Under the pieces are notes generated by a model. It made no database searches. It worked only from the letters and a program-made list of their open reading frames with translations, and had not been told where the DNA came from. From contig PTLK01000013.1 in assembly GCA_002938075.1 (NCBI GenBank), forward strand, positions 1 through 18,704: a DNA stretch of 18,704 nt, written 5' to 3'. This DNA comes from Alphaproteobacteria bacterium MarineAlpha3_Bin3. Its GTDB lineage: Bacteria; Pseudomonadota; Alphaproteobacteria; Rhodospirillales; Casp-alpha2. How positions within the stretch are numbered: position 1 is the stretch's first letter; each line of letters begins with the position of its first letter. Positions 1 to 7,464 of this stretch are shown one piece after another. The position numbers and the translations under genes were made by a program.

Positions 1-87
1 GCTGGGTTGGTAGAACCCGGTCTGGATGGCGGCCACCGCGATCACCGCCCAAAGGACGACGGCGATGAACGCCAAGGTCTTCGTCAG
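1..87 (-). CDS. Possible N-terminus of a membrane protein, cut by the window edge
   Basis: Reading the minus strand from base 87 to base 1 gives an open frame of 29 codons. It encodes a short basic start (LTKT) and then a long hydrophobic stretch (LAFIAVVLWAVIAVAAI) ending QTGFYQPS at the window edge, which is typical of a first membrane helix or signal anchor. No ATG lies in this frame nearby. The best-placed candidate start is CTG at 87-85, with AGGGG six bases upstream; TTG at 75-73 is an alternative. The frame is also open further upstream into AT-rich DNA, so the start is uncertain. The gene would be divergent from rluB. The family cannot be named from so few residues. Confidence 0.33.
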   Translation of the reverse strand, partial: MTKTLAFIAVVLWAVIAVAAIQTGFYQPS

Positions 88-129
88 GTTTTTCCCCTGT
101 CCAGCCTGCGGCCGTCCCCGCCTCTTGTG

Positions 130-352
130 TCGTTTGTTGAGTGTGTCATAGTATCGTTTTATTCTAAAAAATGTATATACACTTATTAAAAAACTGAATC
201 GAGGGCCTGCCCTGCGTATTTTTGCGTCTAAACTTCGTTTTTGTCGGCAATTCAAATTTCAGACCGCAAAACGTTATTTTAGGTTAAATCGCAATCGCCA
301 CGTAATAATAAGTGCAATTACACTTAATTAATTAACGAGTCAAAGGGAATTT
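130..352. promoter_or_regulatory. AT-rich divergent intergenic region with operator-like dyads
   Basis: This stretch is strikingly AT-rich compared with the GC-rich genes around it, and it lies between the partial minus-strand gene and rluB. It holds the palindrome TGTATATACA (172-181). It also holds the dyad TAAGTG-CAATTA-CACTTA (309-326). The two sites share the form TGnAnnTACACTTA (172-185 and 313-326). A run of TTAA words follows at 325-335, just before the rluB ribosome-binding site. The composition and symmetry suggest divergent promoters with binding sites for a dimeric regulator, but no regulator can be named. Confidence 0.45.
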
Positions 353-1258
353 ATGACAGGCCCCGGCCGCACCCGGACTTGCAGGGGGTCTTGCGGGAGG
401 ACGGGCCGGGCCATAAAGTCGCGAACCATGGCCGCTAAAACAAAATCCCCCGTCGCGCAAAAGCCCAAGCGCGTCGCCAAGATGCTGGCCCGGGCCGGGC
501 TGTGCTCGCGGCGCGAGGCCGAACGCTGGATCTCCGCCGGGCGCGTCGCCGTCGACGGCAAGACGCTGGTGACGCCGGCGGTAACGGTAACGGCGGAAAA
601 TACCGTGACGGTGGACGGCGATCCGATCCCGGCGGCGGCGCCGATGCGCCTGTGGCGGTATCACAAGCCGCCCGGCCTGGTCACCAGCCACGGCGATCCC
701 CAGGGCCGGCCCACCGTCTTCGAGCGGCTGACGGGGACGCTGCCCCGGGTGGTCTCCGTCGGGCGGCTCGACCTCAATTCCGAAGGACTGCTTTTGCTGA
801 CCAACGACGGCGAGTTGGCGCGGCGGTTGGAACTACCCTCAACCGGCTGGACGCGGCGCTACCGGGTTCGCGTCCACGGCACGGTGAACGAGAGGAAATT
901 GAAAGGCCTGGAAAAGGGCGTTACCGTTTCGGGCATCAAGTACGGGCCGATCCGCGCCGTGCTGGACAAACAGAACCGCGCCAACGCCTGGCTGACGGTA
1001 TCGCTGGAGGAAGGGCGCAATCGCGAGATCAGAAAGGTCATGGAGCATATGGGGCTGGAGGTGAACCGGCTGATCCGGCTCGCCTACGGGCCGTTTCAGC
1101 TCGGCAACCTAAAGCGCGGCCAGACATCGGAGGTCACCGGCAAGGTCTTGCGCGAGCAATTGGGGGAACAAGAGGCGGGGACGGTCTCCGGGGCCGGGGG
1201 TGTCCCCCGAAACCCCCGGGGCCGGACAGGGACTAAAAAACAAGAGGCCAAAAAATGA
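353..1258 (+). CDS. rluB: 23S rRNA pseudouridine synthase, RluB/RsuA family
   Basis: Converts a uridine in rRNA to pseudouridine; RluB of this family acts on helix 80 of 23S rRNA, near position 2605 in E. coli numbering. The N-terminal S4 RNA-binding domain is clear (KRVAKMLARAGLCSRREAER, then GRVAVDGK). The RsuA/RluB catalytic signature follows as GRLDLNSEGLLLLTNDGEL, with the catalytic Asp at residue 140 counted from base 353. The conserved EGRNREIRKVMEHMGLEV block lies near the end, and the last 30 or so residues are a basic, low-complexity tail. ATG 353 has a good ribosome-binding site (AAAGGGA, four bases of spacer), but its first 25 residues are unlike the family. ATG 428 (MAAKTKSP) fits homology better and lacks an evident ribosome-binding site. 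The stop is 10 bases before rsmD, so the two are probably co-transcribed. RluB is preferred over RsuA or RluE on overall form. Confidence 0.9.
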   Translation: MTGPGRTRTCRGSCGRTGRAIKSRTMAAKTKSPVAQKPKRVAKMLARAGLCSRREAERWISAGRVAVDGKTLVTPAVTVTAENTVTVDGDPIPAAAPMRLWRYHKPPGLVTSHGDPQGRPTVFERLTGTLPRVVSVGRLDLNSEGLLLLTNDGELARRLELPSTGWTRRYRVRVHGTVNERKLKGLEKGVTVSGIKYGPIRAVLDKQNRANAWLTVSLEEGRNREIRKVMEHMGLEVNRLIRLAYGPFQLGNLKRGQTSEVTGKVLREQLGEQEAGTVSGAGGVPRNPRGRTGTKKQEAKK

Positions 1259-1268
1259 GGAGGGGACC

Positions 1269-1847
1269 ATGCGCATCGTCGGCGGCTCCCTGAAGGGCCG
1301 GACCCTGAAAGCGCCGCCCCGGAACAGCCAAAAGGGCCTGGAACTGCGCCCGACCGCCGACCGGGTCCGGGAATCCCTGTTCAACGTCCTCGCCCACGGG
1401 GCCGGAGGGGTCGACCTGGAGGGCCTGACCGTCATCGACGTTTTCGCCGGCACCGGCGCCCTAGGGTTGGAGGCGATGTCGCGAGGCGCCGGGCACGGCG
1501 TCTTCATCGACAACGACGGGGCGGCATTGGCGTTGGCGCGCAAGAACGCCGGCGCCTTAGGGCTAGGCCGCAAGGTAATCCTGTTGAGACTCGACGCTGC
1601 CCGCCTGCCGCCACCGCCCCGCGCCGCCAAGACGCCAGGGGGGCTGGCGTTCCTCGATCCGCCCTATGAGCAGGGCCTGGTGCCCCCGGCGCTTCTCGGA
1701 TTGGTGGCCAAGGGCTGGCTGGTGGAAGGCGCCGTTGCCGTCGCTGAGGTCGCGTCCAAGGAGGCGCTGGAGCCGCCGAAGGGGTTCGAGATCTTCGACG
1801 AGCGCCCCTACGGCGCCGCCCGGCTGGTGTTCCTGCGAAAGGTCTAG
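1269..1847 (+). CDS. rsmD: 16S rRNA (guanine966-N2)-methyltransferase RsmD
   Basis: A SAM-dependent enzyme that methylates G966 of 16S rRNA on assembling 30S subunits. It starts MRIVGGSLKGRTL and continues LRPTADRVRESLFNVL, both typical of RsmD. The SAM-binding motif I is DVFAGTGALGLEAMSRG (D57 onward) and the catalytic motif is DPPY (from D130). The length of 192 residues is normal. ATG 1269 was chosen because AGGAGGGG lies just upstream and the family's N-terminus begins there; an in-frame GTG at 1200 would add 23 unrelated residues overlapping rluB. The stop TAG overlaps the stop of the convergent gene in the shared tetranucleotide CTAG (1844-1847). Confidence 0.95.
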   Translation: MRIVGGSLKGRTLKAPPRNSQKGLELRPTADRVRESLFNVLAHGAGGVDLEGLTVIDVFAGTGALGLEAMSRGAGHGVFIDNDGAALALARKNAGALGLGRKVILLRLDAARLPPPPRAAKTPGGLAFLDPPYEQGLVPPALLGLVAKGWLVEGAVAVAEVASKEALEPPKGFEIFDERPYGAARLVFLRKV

Positions 1848-2644
1848 CTGAGCGCTGCCTTCAAATCGGCAATCCCAGTCATCCGGAAGCGAAGGTCGAT
1901 CCGCCGCGTGATTTCAGGCCGCGGCGCGATGTCCCAGGTCCATTTAAGGCCCGACGCCGGAATGGTGGCGCCGAAAAGCGGGTCGATTTCCTGCAACACC
2001 TGGTCGCCGTCACAGATCACCCGCTGGCTTTCCGTCAACAGGCAGACCCGGCCCGGCAGCGCCGCCAGCAGCTCCAGGTGGTGATCGACGATGCGCCGGG
2101 CGAAGGCCTTGATGTCGTCTTCTCCGTAGCCTTGTCCCTTTTCCTCCACCCACCCCATTGGAAACAACGGCAGTTGCGTGAGCACGTTTGCCGAGACCAC
2201 CAGATCGGCGTCGGCGAAAACCCCGGCGTCGGCCCTGGGCGGCGGCAGGGGCCCGGCGCGGGCTTCGCGGACGTGGGTCCAGGTGGCGTCGGCCAGGCCG
2301 GTGATATCGGCGGTCTCGAGGCACACGTTGGCCATGTCCCGGATGCGTTTCCGGGCTGCCGGCATGTGGAAGATGTCGACTAGCACCACGTCGGAGAAGG
2401 TCTCGGAAAGCCCTTGCAACGGGATATCGAGCAACAGCCCCGAGCCCAGGACCACGGCCTTTCCGTGGGGAATATCCTGGGCCGCGTCTCCGATCACCTT
2501 CTTGCAGTGTTCCAGGTGCGGCGCCCAGGCGACATGGCAACGTTTATGCCGGGCCTCGATGGCGATCATTTCCCTGGCGTAGCCCATGTACCGGAGTGGG
2601 GCCGGGCAGGGCAGGGTCAGATGCTTGAACCACTCGGCCAGCAT
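1844..2644 (-). CDS. Uncharacterised protein with a Rossmann/methyltransferase-like core
   Basis: I do not recognise a named family. The 266-residue protein has a segment resembling a class I SAM-methyltransferase fold. A hydrophobic strand ends in a glycine loop (AVVLGSGLLLDIPL, about residues 64-77), and about 20 residues on a second strand ends in an acidic residue (VVLVDIFH), as in a nucleotide-ribose-binding position. Later comes ADLVVSANVLTQLPLFP, in the place where such enzymes carry motif IV. The C-terminal part (RPEITRRIDLRFRMTGIADL) looks like a closing beta sheet. Catalytic residues cannot be assigned. No signal peptide is visible, so it is probably cytoplasmic. It is the last gene of the minus-strand cluster, 9 bases after the mutL stop, and no strong ribosome-binding site precedes ATG 2644. 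Methyltransferase activity is inference. Confidence 0.8.
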   Translation of the reverse strand: MLAEWFKHLTLPCPAPLRYMGYAREMIAIEARHKRCHVAWAPHLEHCKKVIGDAAQDIPHGKAVVLGSGLLLDIPLQGLSETFSDVVLVDIFHMPAARKRIRDMANVCLETADITGLADATWTHVREARAGPLPPPRADAGVFADADLVVSANVLTQLPLFPMGWVEEKGQGYGEDDIKAFARRIVDHHLELLAALPGRVCLLTESQRVICDGDQVLQEIDPLFGATIPASGLKWTWDIAPRPEITRRIDLRFRMTGIADLKAALS

Positions 2645-2653
2645 GGGGCAAGG

Positions 2654-4441
2654 CTAACGCCGCCCGAAAAGCTTTTCGATGTCGGCCAGTTTCAACTCCA
2701 CATAGGTCGGCCGCCCGTGGCTGCACTGGCCGGAATGGGGGGTGGTCTCCATCTCGCGCAGAAGCGCGTTCATCTCCGCCCCGTTGAGCCGCCGACCGGC
2801 GCGCACGGAACCATGGCACGCCATGGTCGCGCAGACGTCGCCGAGGCGCTGCTTCAAGGCCAGGCCCTCGTCGAAGGCCGCCAGGTCGTCGGCGAGGTCG
2901 CGGACCAGCCCCTGGATGTCCGTCTCCCCTAACAGCGCCGGGATTTCCCGCACCACCACGGCGCCGTCGCCGAAGGCCTCGATCACCAGCCCCAGTTCCG
3001 TAAGCTCATCGGCGCGTTCAAGCAGCTGTCCTTGCTCCCCTTCGTCCAGTTCCACCACCTCCGGGATCAGCATGCCCTGGCGCGGGACACCGCCGGAATC
3101 GAGGGCCTTCTTGATCCGTTCCTGGACCAGCCGTTCGTGGGCGGCGTGCTGATCGACGATGACAATGCCGTCCTCGGTCTGTGTGATGATGTAGGTCTCG
3201 TGCACCTGGGCACGGGCGACGCCGAGGGGGTAATCGCCCAAATTCACAGTTTCCTGGTCGTCCATGGGGGTGCCGGCGGGAGCCGACGGCGGCGCGTCGA
3301 GGTCGGGGAGCGGGCGGTGGAATTCGTTGGCCCGTTCCCTGAGCCCGGCCGAAGCGTAACCGGCGCCGCCCCCGGAGGAAGGGGGAATCCCGCTGCCGGG
3401 CCGGACTGCGCCCAGCGCCGCGTTGGATACCGTGGTCGAGGCCCGGTGCCCGGCTTTGGCCAGCGCGTGCTTCAAGGCGCCGACGATCAGCCCCCGGACC
3501 AGCCCGGAATCGCGGAATCGGACTTCGGCCTTGGCCGGATGGACGTTGACGTCGACGGCTTGGCCCGGCAGCTCCAAAAACAGCGCCACCAGCGGATAAC
3601 GCTCCGAGGCCAGGAATTCCCGGTAGGCGCCGCGTAAGGCGCCGAACAGAAGCCTGTCCCTGACCGGACGACCGTTGACGAACAGGAACTGCATCTGCGC
3701 GTTGCCCCTATTCAGCGTCGGCAGTCCGGCATAGCCGGAAAGCTTTATCCCTTCGCGTTCGGCGTCGATGGCCATGGCGTTGTCGGGGAAATCCTTGCCC
3801 ATGATGCGCCCGAGCCGATCGAGGCTGGCCTCGTCTCCGGAGGCCGGCGGCAGCTTGACCAGGTCGCGTTCGCCGTCGCTCAAGGCGAATCCGATTTCAG
3901 GATGAGCCATGGCCAGGCGCTTGACGGCGTCGACGGCGTGGGTTTGTTCGGTGCGCGGCGTCTTCAGGAACTTGAGCCGGGCCGGGGTGGCGAAAAACAG
4001 GTCCCGGACCTCGATGCGGGTGCCCTTGGGGTGCGCCGCCGGTTCCGGCCCCTTGATTGCGCCGCCTTCGACGGACAGGGTCCAGGCGTCGTCCGACCCG
4101 TTGGCGCGGCTGGTAAGGGAAAGCCTGGCGACGGCGCCGATGGCCGGCAGCGCCTCGCCGCGGAAGCCCAGGCTTTCGATAGCCAGCAGGTCGTCATCGG
4201 GGAGCTTCGACGTGGCGTGGCGCTCGACGGCCAGGGTGAGGTCTTCGGCGCTCATGCCATGGCCGTCGTCGGACACTACGATCAGCGTTTGGCCGCCGTC
4301 GCGGATCACGGCATCGATGCGCGTCGCGCCGGCGTCGATGGCGTTTTCCACCAGTTCCTTGACCACCGAGGCCGGGCGCTCGACCACCTCGCCGGCGGCG
4401 ATGCGGTTGATGACGGTTTCCGGCAGGCGGCGGATGGTCAC
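2654..4441 (-). CDS. mutL: DNA mismatch repair protein MutL
   Basis: Couples mismatch recognition by MutS to strand incision and removal. The N-terminal GHKL ATPase domain is complete: ELVENAIDAGA holds the catalytic Glu, followed by DDGHGM and GFRGEALPAIGAVARL. A variable proline- and glycine-rich linker spans roughly residues 330-400. The C-terminal dimerisation domain carries DQHAAHERLVQE from D430, matching the endonuclease motif DQHA(X)2E(X)4E, plus the downstream CHGSVRAG and QCSHGRP metal-site motifs. It is therefore predicted to nick DNA itself, as in bacteria without MutH. The start is GTG at 4441-4439, overlapping the pgi stop as GTGA, with AGAGGG upstream. The length of 595 residues is normal. 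Confidence 0.97.
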   Translation of the reverse strand: MTIRRLPETVINRIAAGEVVERPASVVKELVENAIDAGATRIDAVIRDGGQTLIVVSDDGHGMSAEDLTLAVERHATSKLPDDDLLAIESLGFRGEALPAIGAVARLSLTSRANGSDDAWTLSVEGGAIKGPEPAAHPKGTRIEVRDLFFATPARLKFLKTPRTEQTHAVDAVKRLAMAHPEIGFALSDGERDLVKLPPASGDEASLDRLGRIMGKDFPDNAMAIDAEREGIKLSGYAGLPTLNRGNAQMQFLFVNGRPVRDRLLFGALRGAYREFLASERYPLVALFLELPGQAVDVNVHPAKAEVRFRDSGLVRGLIVGALKHALAKAGHRASTTVSNAALGAVRPGSGIPPSSGGGAGYASAGLRERANEFHRPLPDLDAPPSAPAGTPMDDQETVNLGDYPLGVARAQVHETYIITQTEDGIVIVDQHAAHERLVQERIKKALDSGGVPRQGMLIPEVVELDEGEQGQLLERADELTELGLVIEAFGDGAVVVREIPALLGETDIQGLVRDLADDLAAFDEGLALKQRLGDVCATMACHGSVRAGRRLNGAEMNALLREMETTPHSGQCSHGRPTYVELKLADIEKLFGRR

Positions 4442-6015
4442 GGTTGTTTTCCCTCTTTGGCCTTGCGGGCGCGGGCAATCAGCCCCCGGGTGGAGGAATC
4501 ATGACCCCTGGAAGCGTTTTCGCCTTGGACTTCCGGCAAGATCGCTGCCGCCAGTTCCTTGCTCAGTTCCACGCCCCACTGGTCGAACGGGTTGATGCCC
4601 CAGATCACCGCCTGGACGAAGACCTTGTGTTCGTAAAGGGCGATCAACTGGCCCAGGGTGAAGGGATCGACCTGGTCCATCAGGATGGTATTCGACGGCC
4701 GGTTGCCTTCGAATGCCCGGTGCGGGGGCTGCTTATCCCCGGGGCGTCCCTTCATCAGGGCTTCCGACTGGGCGAAGGCGTTGGCAAGGAGTCGTTGGTG
4801 GTGGTCGCCGGTCGGGTGGTGGGTCCGCAAAGGGACGATGAAATCGCTGGCAATCAATCGCCGGCCCTGATGGATGGCCTGATAAAAGGCGTGCTGTCCG
4901 CCGGTCCCCGGCTCACCGAAGACGATGGGGGCGCCGCCGGCCTCGAGGACGGTTCCGTCGCGGCCGATGGACTTGCCGTTGCTTTCCATCTCCAACTGCC
5001 GGAGGTAGTTGGGCAACAGACCCAACCCCTGGTCATAGGGCAGCACCGCCAAGGCTTCGGCGCCCAGGAAGTCGATGTTCCAGATGCCGATCAGCCCTAA
5101 GATCACCGGCATGTTGGCGTCCAGGGGGGTATCCAGGAAGTGCCGGTCCATGTCGTGGGCGCCGGAAAGCATGGCCTCGAAATTCTCCCAGCCGATGGCC
5201 AACGACGCCGCCAGCCCGACTCCCGACCACACGGAAAACCGCCCGGCGACCCCTTCGGCCAGCGGAAGGATCAAGTTTTCGCCGATGCCGAAATCTCCGG
5301 CCGCGCCGGCGTTGGCGGTAACGGCGATGAAATGGGCGGGGACGGTGCCGTCGCCCAAGGATTCGGTCAGCCAGGCATAAGCGGTTCGGGCGTTGGTCAG
5401 GGTTTCCTCGGTGGTGAAGGATTTCGACGCGGCGATGAAAAGCGTCGTTTCCGGGACCACCCCGTCGAGGACTTGGGCGATCTGGGCGCCGTCGACATTG
5501 GAGACGAAATGGATATCGGGGCCGTCCCGATAGGCCTCAAGCGCCCGGACAACCATCGCCGGGCCCAAGTGGGAACCGCCGGTGCCGATATGAACGACGG
5601 CCTGGAAAGGTTTTCCGGTGGCGCCGGTCATTTTGCCGTCCCGGACGTCGCGGCAAATCCGTTCCATGGCCTTCCGGGCGGAGATGATTTCCTCATTGCC
5701 GCCGGGGCCGCCAGGGTCGCGGAGCGCCATATGCAGCGCCGGGCGCCCCTCGGTGGTATTGATTTCCTCGCCGGCGGCCATGCGCCCGCGCCAGCCTTCG
5801 ACGTCGGCCTCGCGGGCCAGATCAATCAGCAGCGCATAAGTTTCGGCGCTCACCCGGTTCTTGGAATAATCTAGGAACAGCCCGCCCAAGCCTACCGACA
5901 TCGCTTTGAGCCGGTCTTTGTCGTCGGCGAACAGGTCCCGCATGTGCAGGCCGGTGGTTTTCTTGCGGTGGGCTTCGAGCGCCTTCCAGGCGGGAGAACT
6001 TTTCAAGGACGCCAT
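4438..6015 (-). CDS. pgi: Glucose-6-phosphate isomerase
   Basis: Interconverts glucose 6-phosphate and fructose 6-phosphate in the cytoplasm. Family features in order are VVHIGTGGSHLGP, SKSFTTEETLTNA (phosphate binding), GRFSVWSGVGLAAS (signature 1), LEMESNGKSI, FGEPGTGGQHAFYQAIHQG (catalytic Glu and His) and NPFDQWGVELSK (catalytic Lys). The first loop reads GGSHLGP where most members have GGSDLGP. ATG 6015 (MASLKSSPAW) gives 525 residues and the usual N-terminus; the frame stays open to a TTG at 6084 that would add 23 unlikely residues. No clear ribosome-binding site precedes 6015. The 99 bases between the upstream M16 gene and this start could hold a local promoter, but none is convincing. 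The stop overlaps the mutL GTG start, so the two are translationally coupled. Confidence 0.96.
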   Translation of the reverse strand: MASLKSSPAWKALEAHRKKTTGLHMRDLFADDKDRLKAMSVGLGGLFLDYSKNRVSAETYALLIDLAREADVEGWRGRMAAGEEINTTEGRPALHMALRDPGGPGGNEEIISARKAMERICRDVRDGKMTGATGKPFQAVVHIGTGGSHLGPAMVVRALEAYRDGPDIHFVSNVDGAQIAQVLDGVVPETTLFIAASKSFTTEETLTNARTAYAWLTESLGDGTVPAHFIAVTANAGAAGDFGIGENLILPLAEGVAGRFSVWSGVGLAASLAIGWENFEAMLSGAHDMDRHFLDTPLDANMPVILGLIGIWNIDFLGAEALAVLPYDQGLGLLPNYLRQLEMESNGKSIGRDGTVLEAGGAPIVFGEPGTGGQHAFYQAIHQGRRLIASDFIVPLRTHHPTGDHHQRLLANAFAQSEALMKGRPGDKQPPHRAFEGNRPSNTILMDQVDPFTLGQLIALYEHKVFVQAVIWGINPFDQWGVELSKELAAAILPEVQGENASRGHDSSTRGLIARARKAKEGKQP

Positions 6016-6114
6016 GGTGAAAACAACCGGTTCCGTCGGGGCGCTGTGCGGGAAGACGAGACTACCAGAGATGGATTGCCGCAACCAGTACCCCCAGGCG
6101 GCTTGATGGGTCGT

Positions 6115-7458
6115 TCAGTTGGTGCTCTTGACCCCGTCGGGCCGGCCGACGACGACCACGGTCAATTGGTCCGGGCGCAGCAGCTCCTTCGCCAGCCGGT
6201 TGACGTCGTCGAGGGTCACCGCCTCGATCAGGCCGTTGCGGCGGTCGGGATAATCAATGCCGAGGTTGTCCATCTGGATGCCGATCAGCATCGAGGCGAT
6301 GCGGTCCGACGACGTGAAGCTGAGCGGATAGGATCCGGTCAAAAAGGTCTTGGCATCGGCCAGTTCCTTTTCGCTCATGCCCTGGGTCGCCATGCGGGTC
6401 CATTCGCCGCGCATCACGGCGATTGTTTCCGAGACGCTTTTGTTGGCGGTGCCGGCGCCGCCGAAGATCAAACCGGCGCGGTCCAGGGGATGAAGGGCGG
6501 AATAGACGGAGTAAGCGAGCCCCCGCTTTTCGCGCACTGTGTTGTAAAGTCTGGACGTAAAACCGCCACCGCCGAGCACGTGGTTCATCACATAGGCGGC
6601 GTAGAAATCCGGGTCCTGGCGTTTCGGCCCCTTGTCGGCGAAGACGATGGCGCTTTGCGGCGCCGGCTTGGTGACGACCACTGTGCGGCCCTGGCCCTTG
6701 AGGGCCGCTTCTGGGATCGCCCAGGCCCAAGCCTTGGCCGGCAGCCCGCCGAAGGTCTTGTCGAGCACGGTCTTCAGCGCCTCGGCGGTGATGTCGCCGA
6801 CGACGCCGATCGCCAGGTTGTCCTTGGCCAGTCGGCGCTTAACAAAGCCCTTGAGGTCGGTCTGGGTGATGGCGGCGACGCTTTCCAGGGTGCCGTCGAC
6901 GGGGCGGCCGTAAGGGTGGGCCGGGAACAGGGTCTTGAACAGCGTCTTGCCGGCAATGGTGTTGGGGTCCTCGGCTTCCTGGCGGAGAGAGGAAAAAATC
7001 TGGCTCCTGATCCTTTCCAACGGCTCCGCATCGAAACGCGGCCGGGTCAGCGCCAGGGTCAGGAGTTCGAAGGCCGTGGCCTTGTTTTCGACCAGGGTCC
7101 GGAGCCGGCCGCCAAAATTGTCCCGCCCAGCATCGAAGCGCAAGGTGATGACCAGGTCCTCGAGCCGCCCCTGAAAGATCTTGCTGTCGAGATCGCCGGC
7201 GCCTTCGTCGAGCAAGGTGGAAACCATGTTGGCCAAGCCCTCTCGGCCCTCGGGGTCGAGTGCCGCGCCGCCGCGAAAGGCGAAGCGCATGGTGATGATC
7301 GGGTTGGTGTGATCGCGCACCAGCCAGGCCTCGATGCCGCCCAGCGATAACACTCTCTCGATGGTCACCGCGTAGGCCTGTGGCGTGGCGAAGAGGACGC
7401 AAAGCAGCACGGCCAGCCCGAACAGAGGCGCGAGCAGGGTTCTCGATTTACCGATCAT
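6115..7458 (-). CDS. M16 family peptidase-like protein lacking the HxxEH motif (secreted)
   Basis: A 447-residue pitrilysin/insulinase-family (M16) protein. The N-terminus is a classical signal peptide (LLAPLFGLAVLLCVLFATPQ, then AYA before the mature VTIERV), so it acts in the periplasm. Two M16 halves are visible. In the first, the zinc-binding HxxEH is missing: the equivalent position reads MVSTLLDEGAG. The second keeps the substrate-binding signature YNTVREKRGLAYSVYSAL. This matches the non-catalytic partner of two-subunit M16 enzymes such as mitochondrial processing peptidase alpha. It follows the active paralogue by six bases. Family knowledge and context suggest a heterodimer; the substrate is unknown. 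The start ATG 7458 is supported by the signal peptide rather than by a ribosome-binding site. Confidence 0.92.
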   Translation of the reverse strand: MIGKSRTLLAPLFGLAVLLCVLFATPQAYAVTIERVLSLGGIEAWLVRDHTNPIITMRFAFRGGAALDPEGREGLANMVSTLLDEGAGDLDSKIFQGRLEDLVITLRFDAGRDNFGGRLRTLVENKATAFELLTLALTRPRFDAEPLERIRSQIFSSLRQEAEDPNTIAGKTLFKTLFPAHPYGRPVDGTLESVAAITQTDLKGFVKRRLAKDNLAIGVVGDITAEALKTVLDKTFGGLPAKAWAWAIPEAALKGQGRTVVVTKPAPQSAIVFADKGPKRQDPDFYAAYVMNHVLGGGGFTSRLYNTVREKRGLAYSVYSALHPLDRAGLIFGGAGTANKSVSETIAVMRGEWTRMATQGMSEKELADAKTFLTGSYPLSFTSSDRIASMLIGIQMDNLGIDYPDRRNGLIEAVTLDDVNRLAKELLRPDQLTVVVVGRPDGVKSTN

Positions 7459-7464
7459 GGAGGC

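Noticed and set aside
332..691. Minus-strand open frame (119 codons) opposite the start of rluB
   Set aside because: Arg/His/Pro-rich antisense shadow of the S4 domain coding region.
5944..7350. Long plus-strand open frame (468 codons) opposite the pgi start and the second M16 gene
   Set aside because: It spans the junction of two real minus-strand genes and has typical GC-shadow composition.
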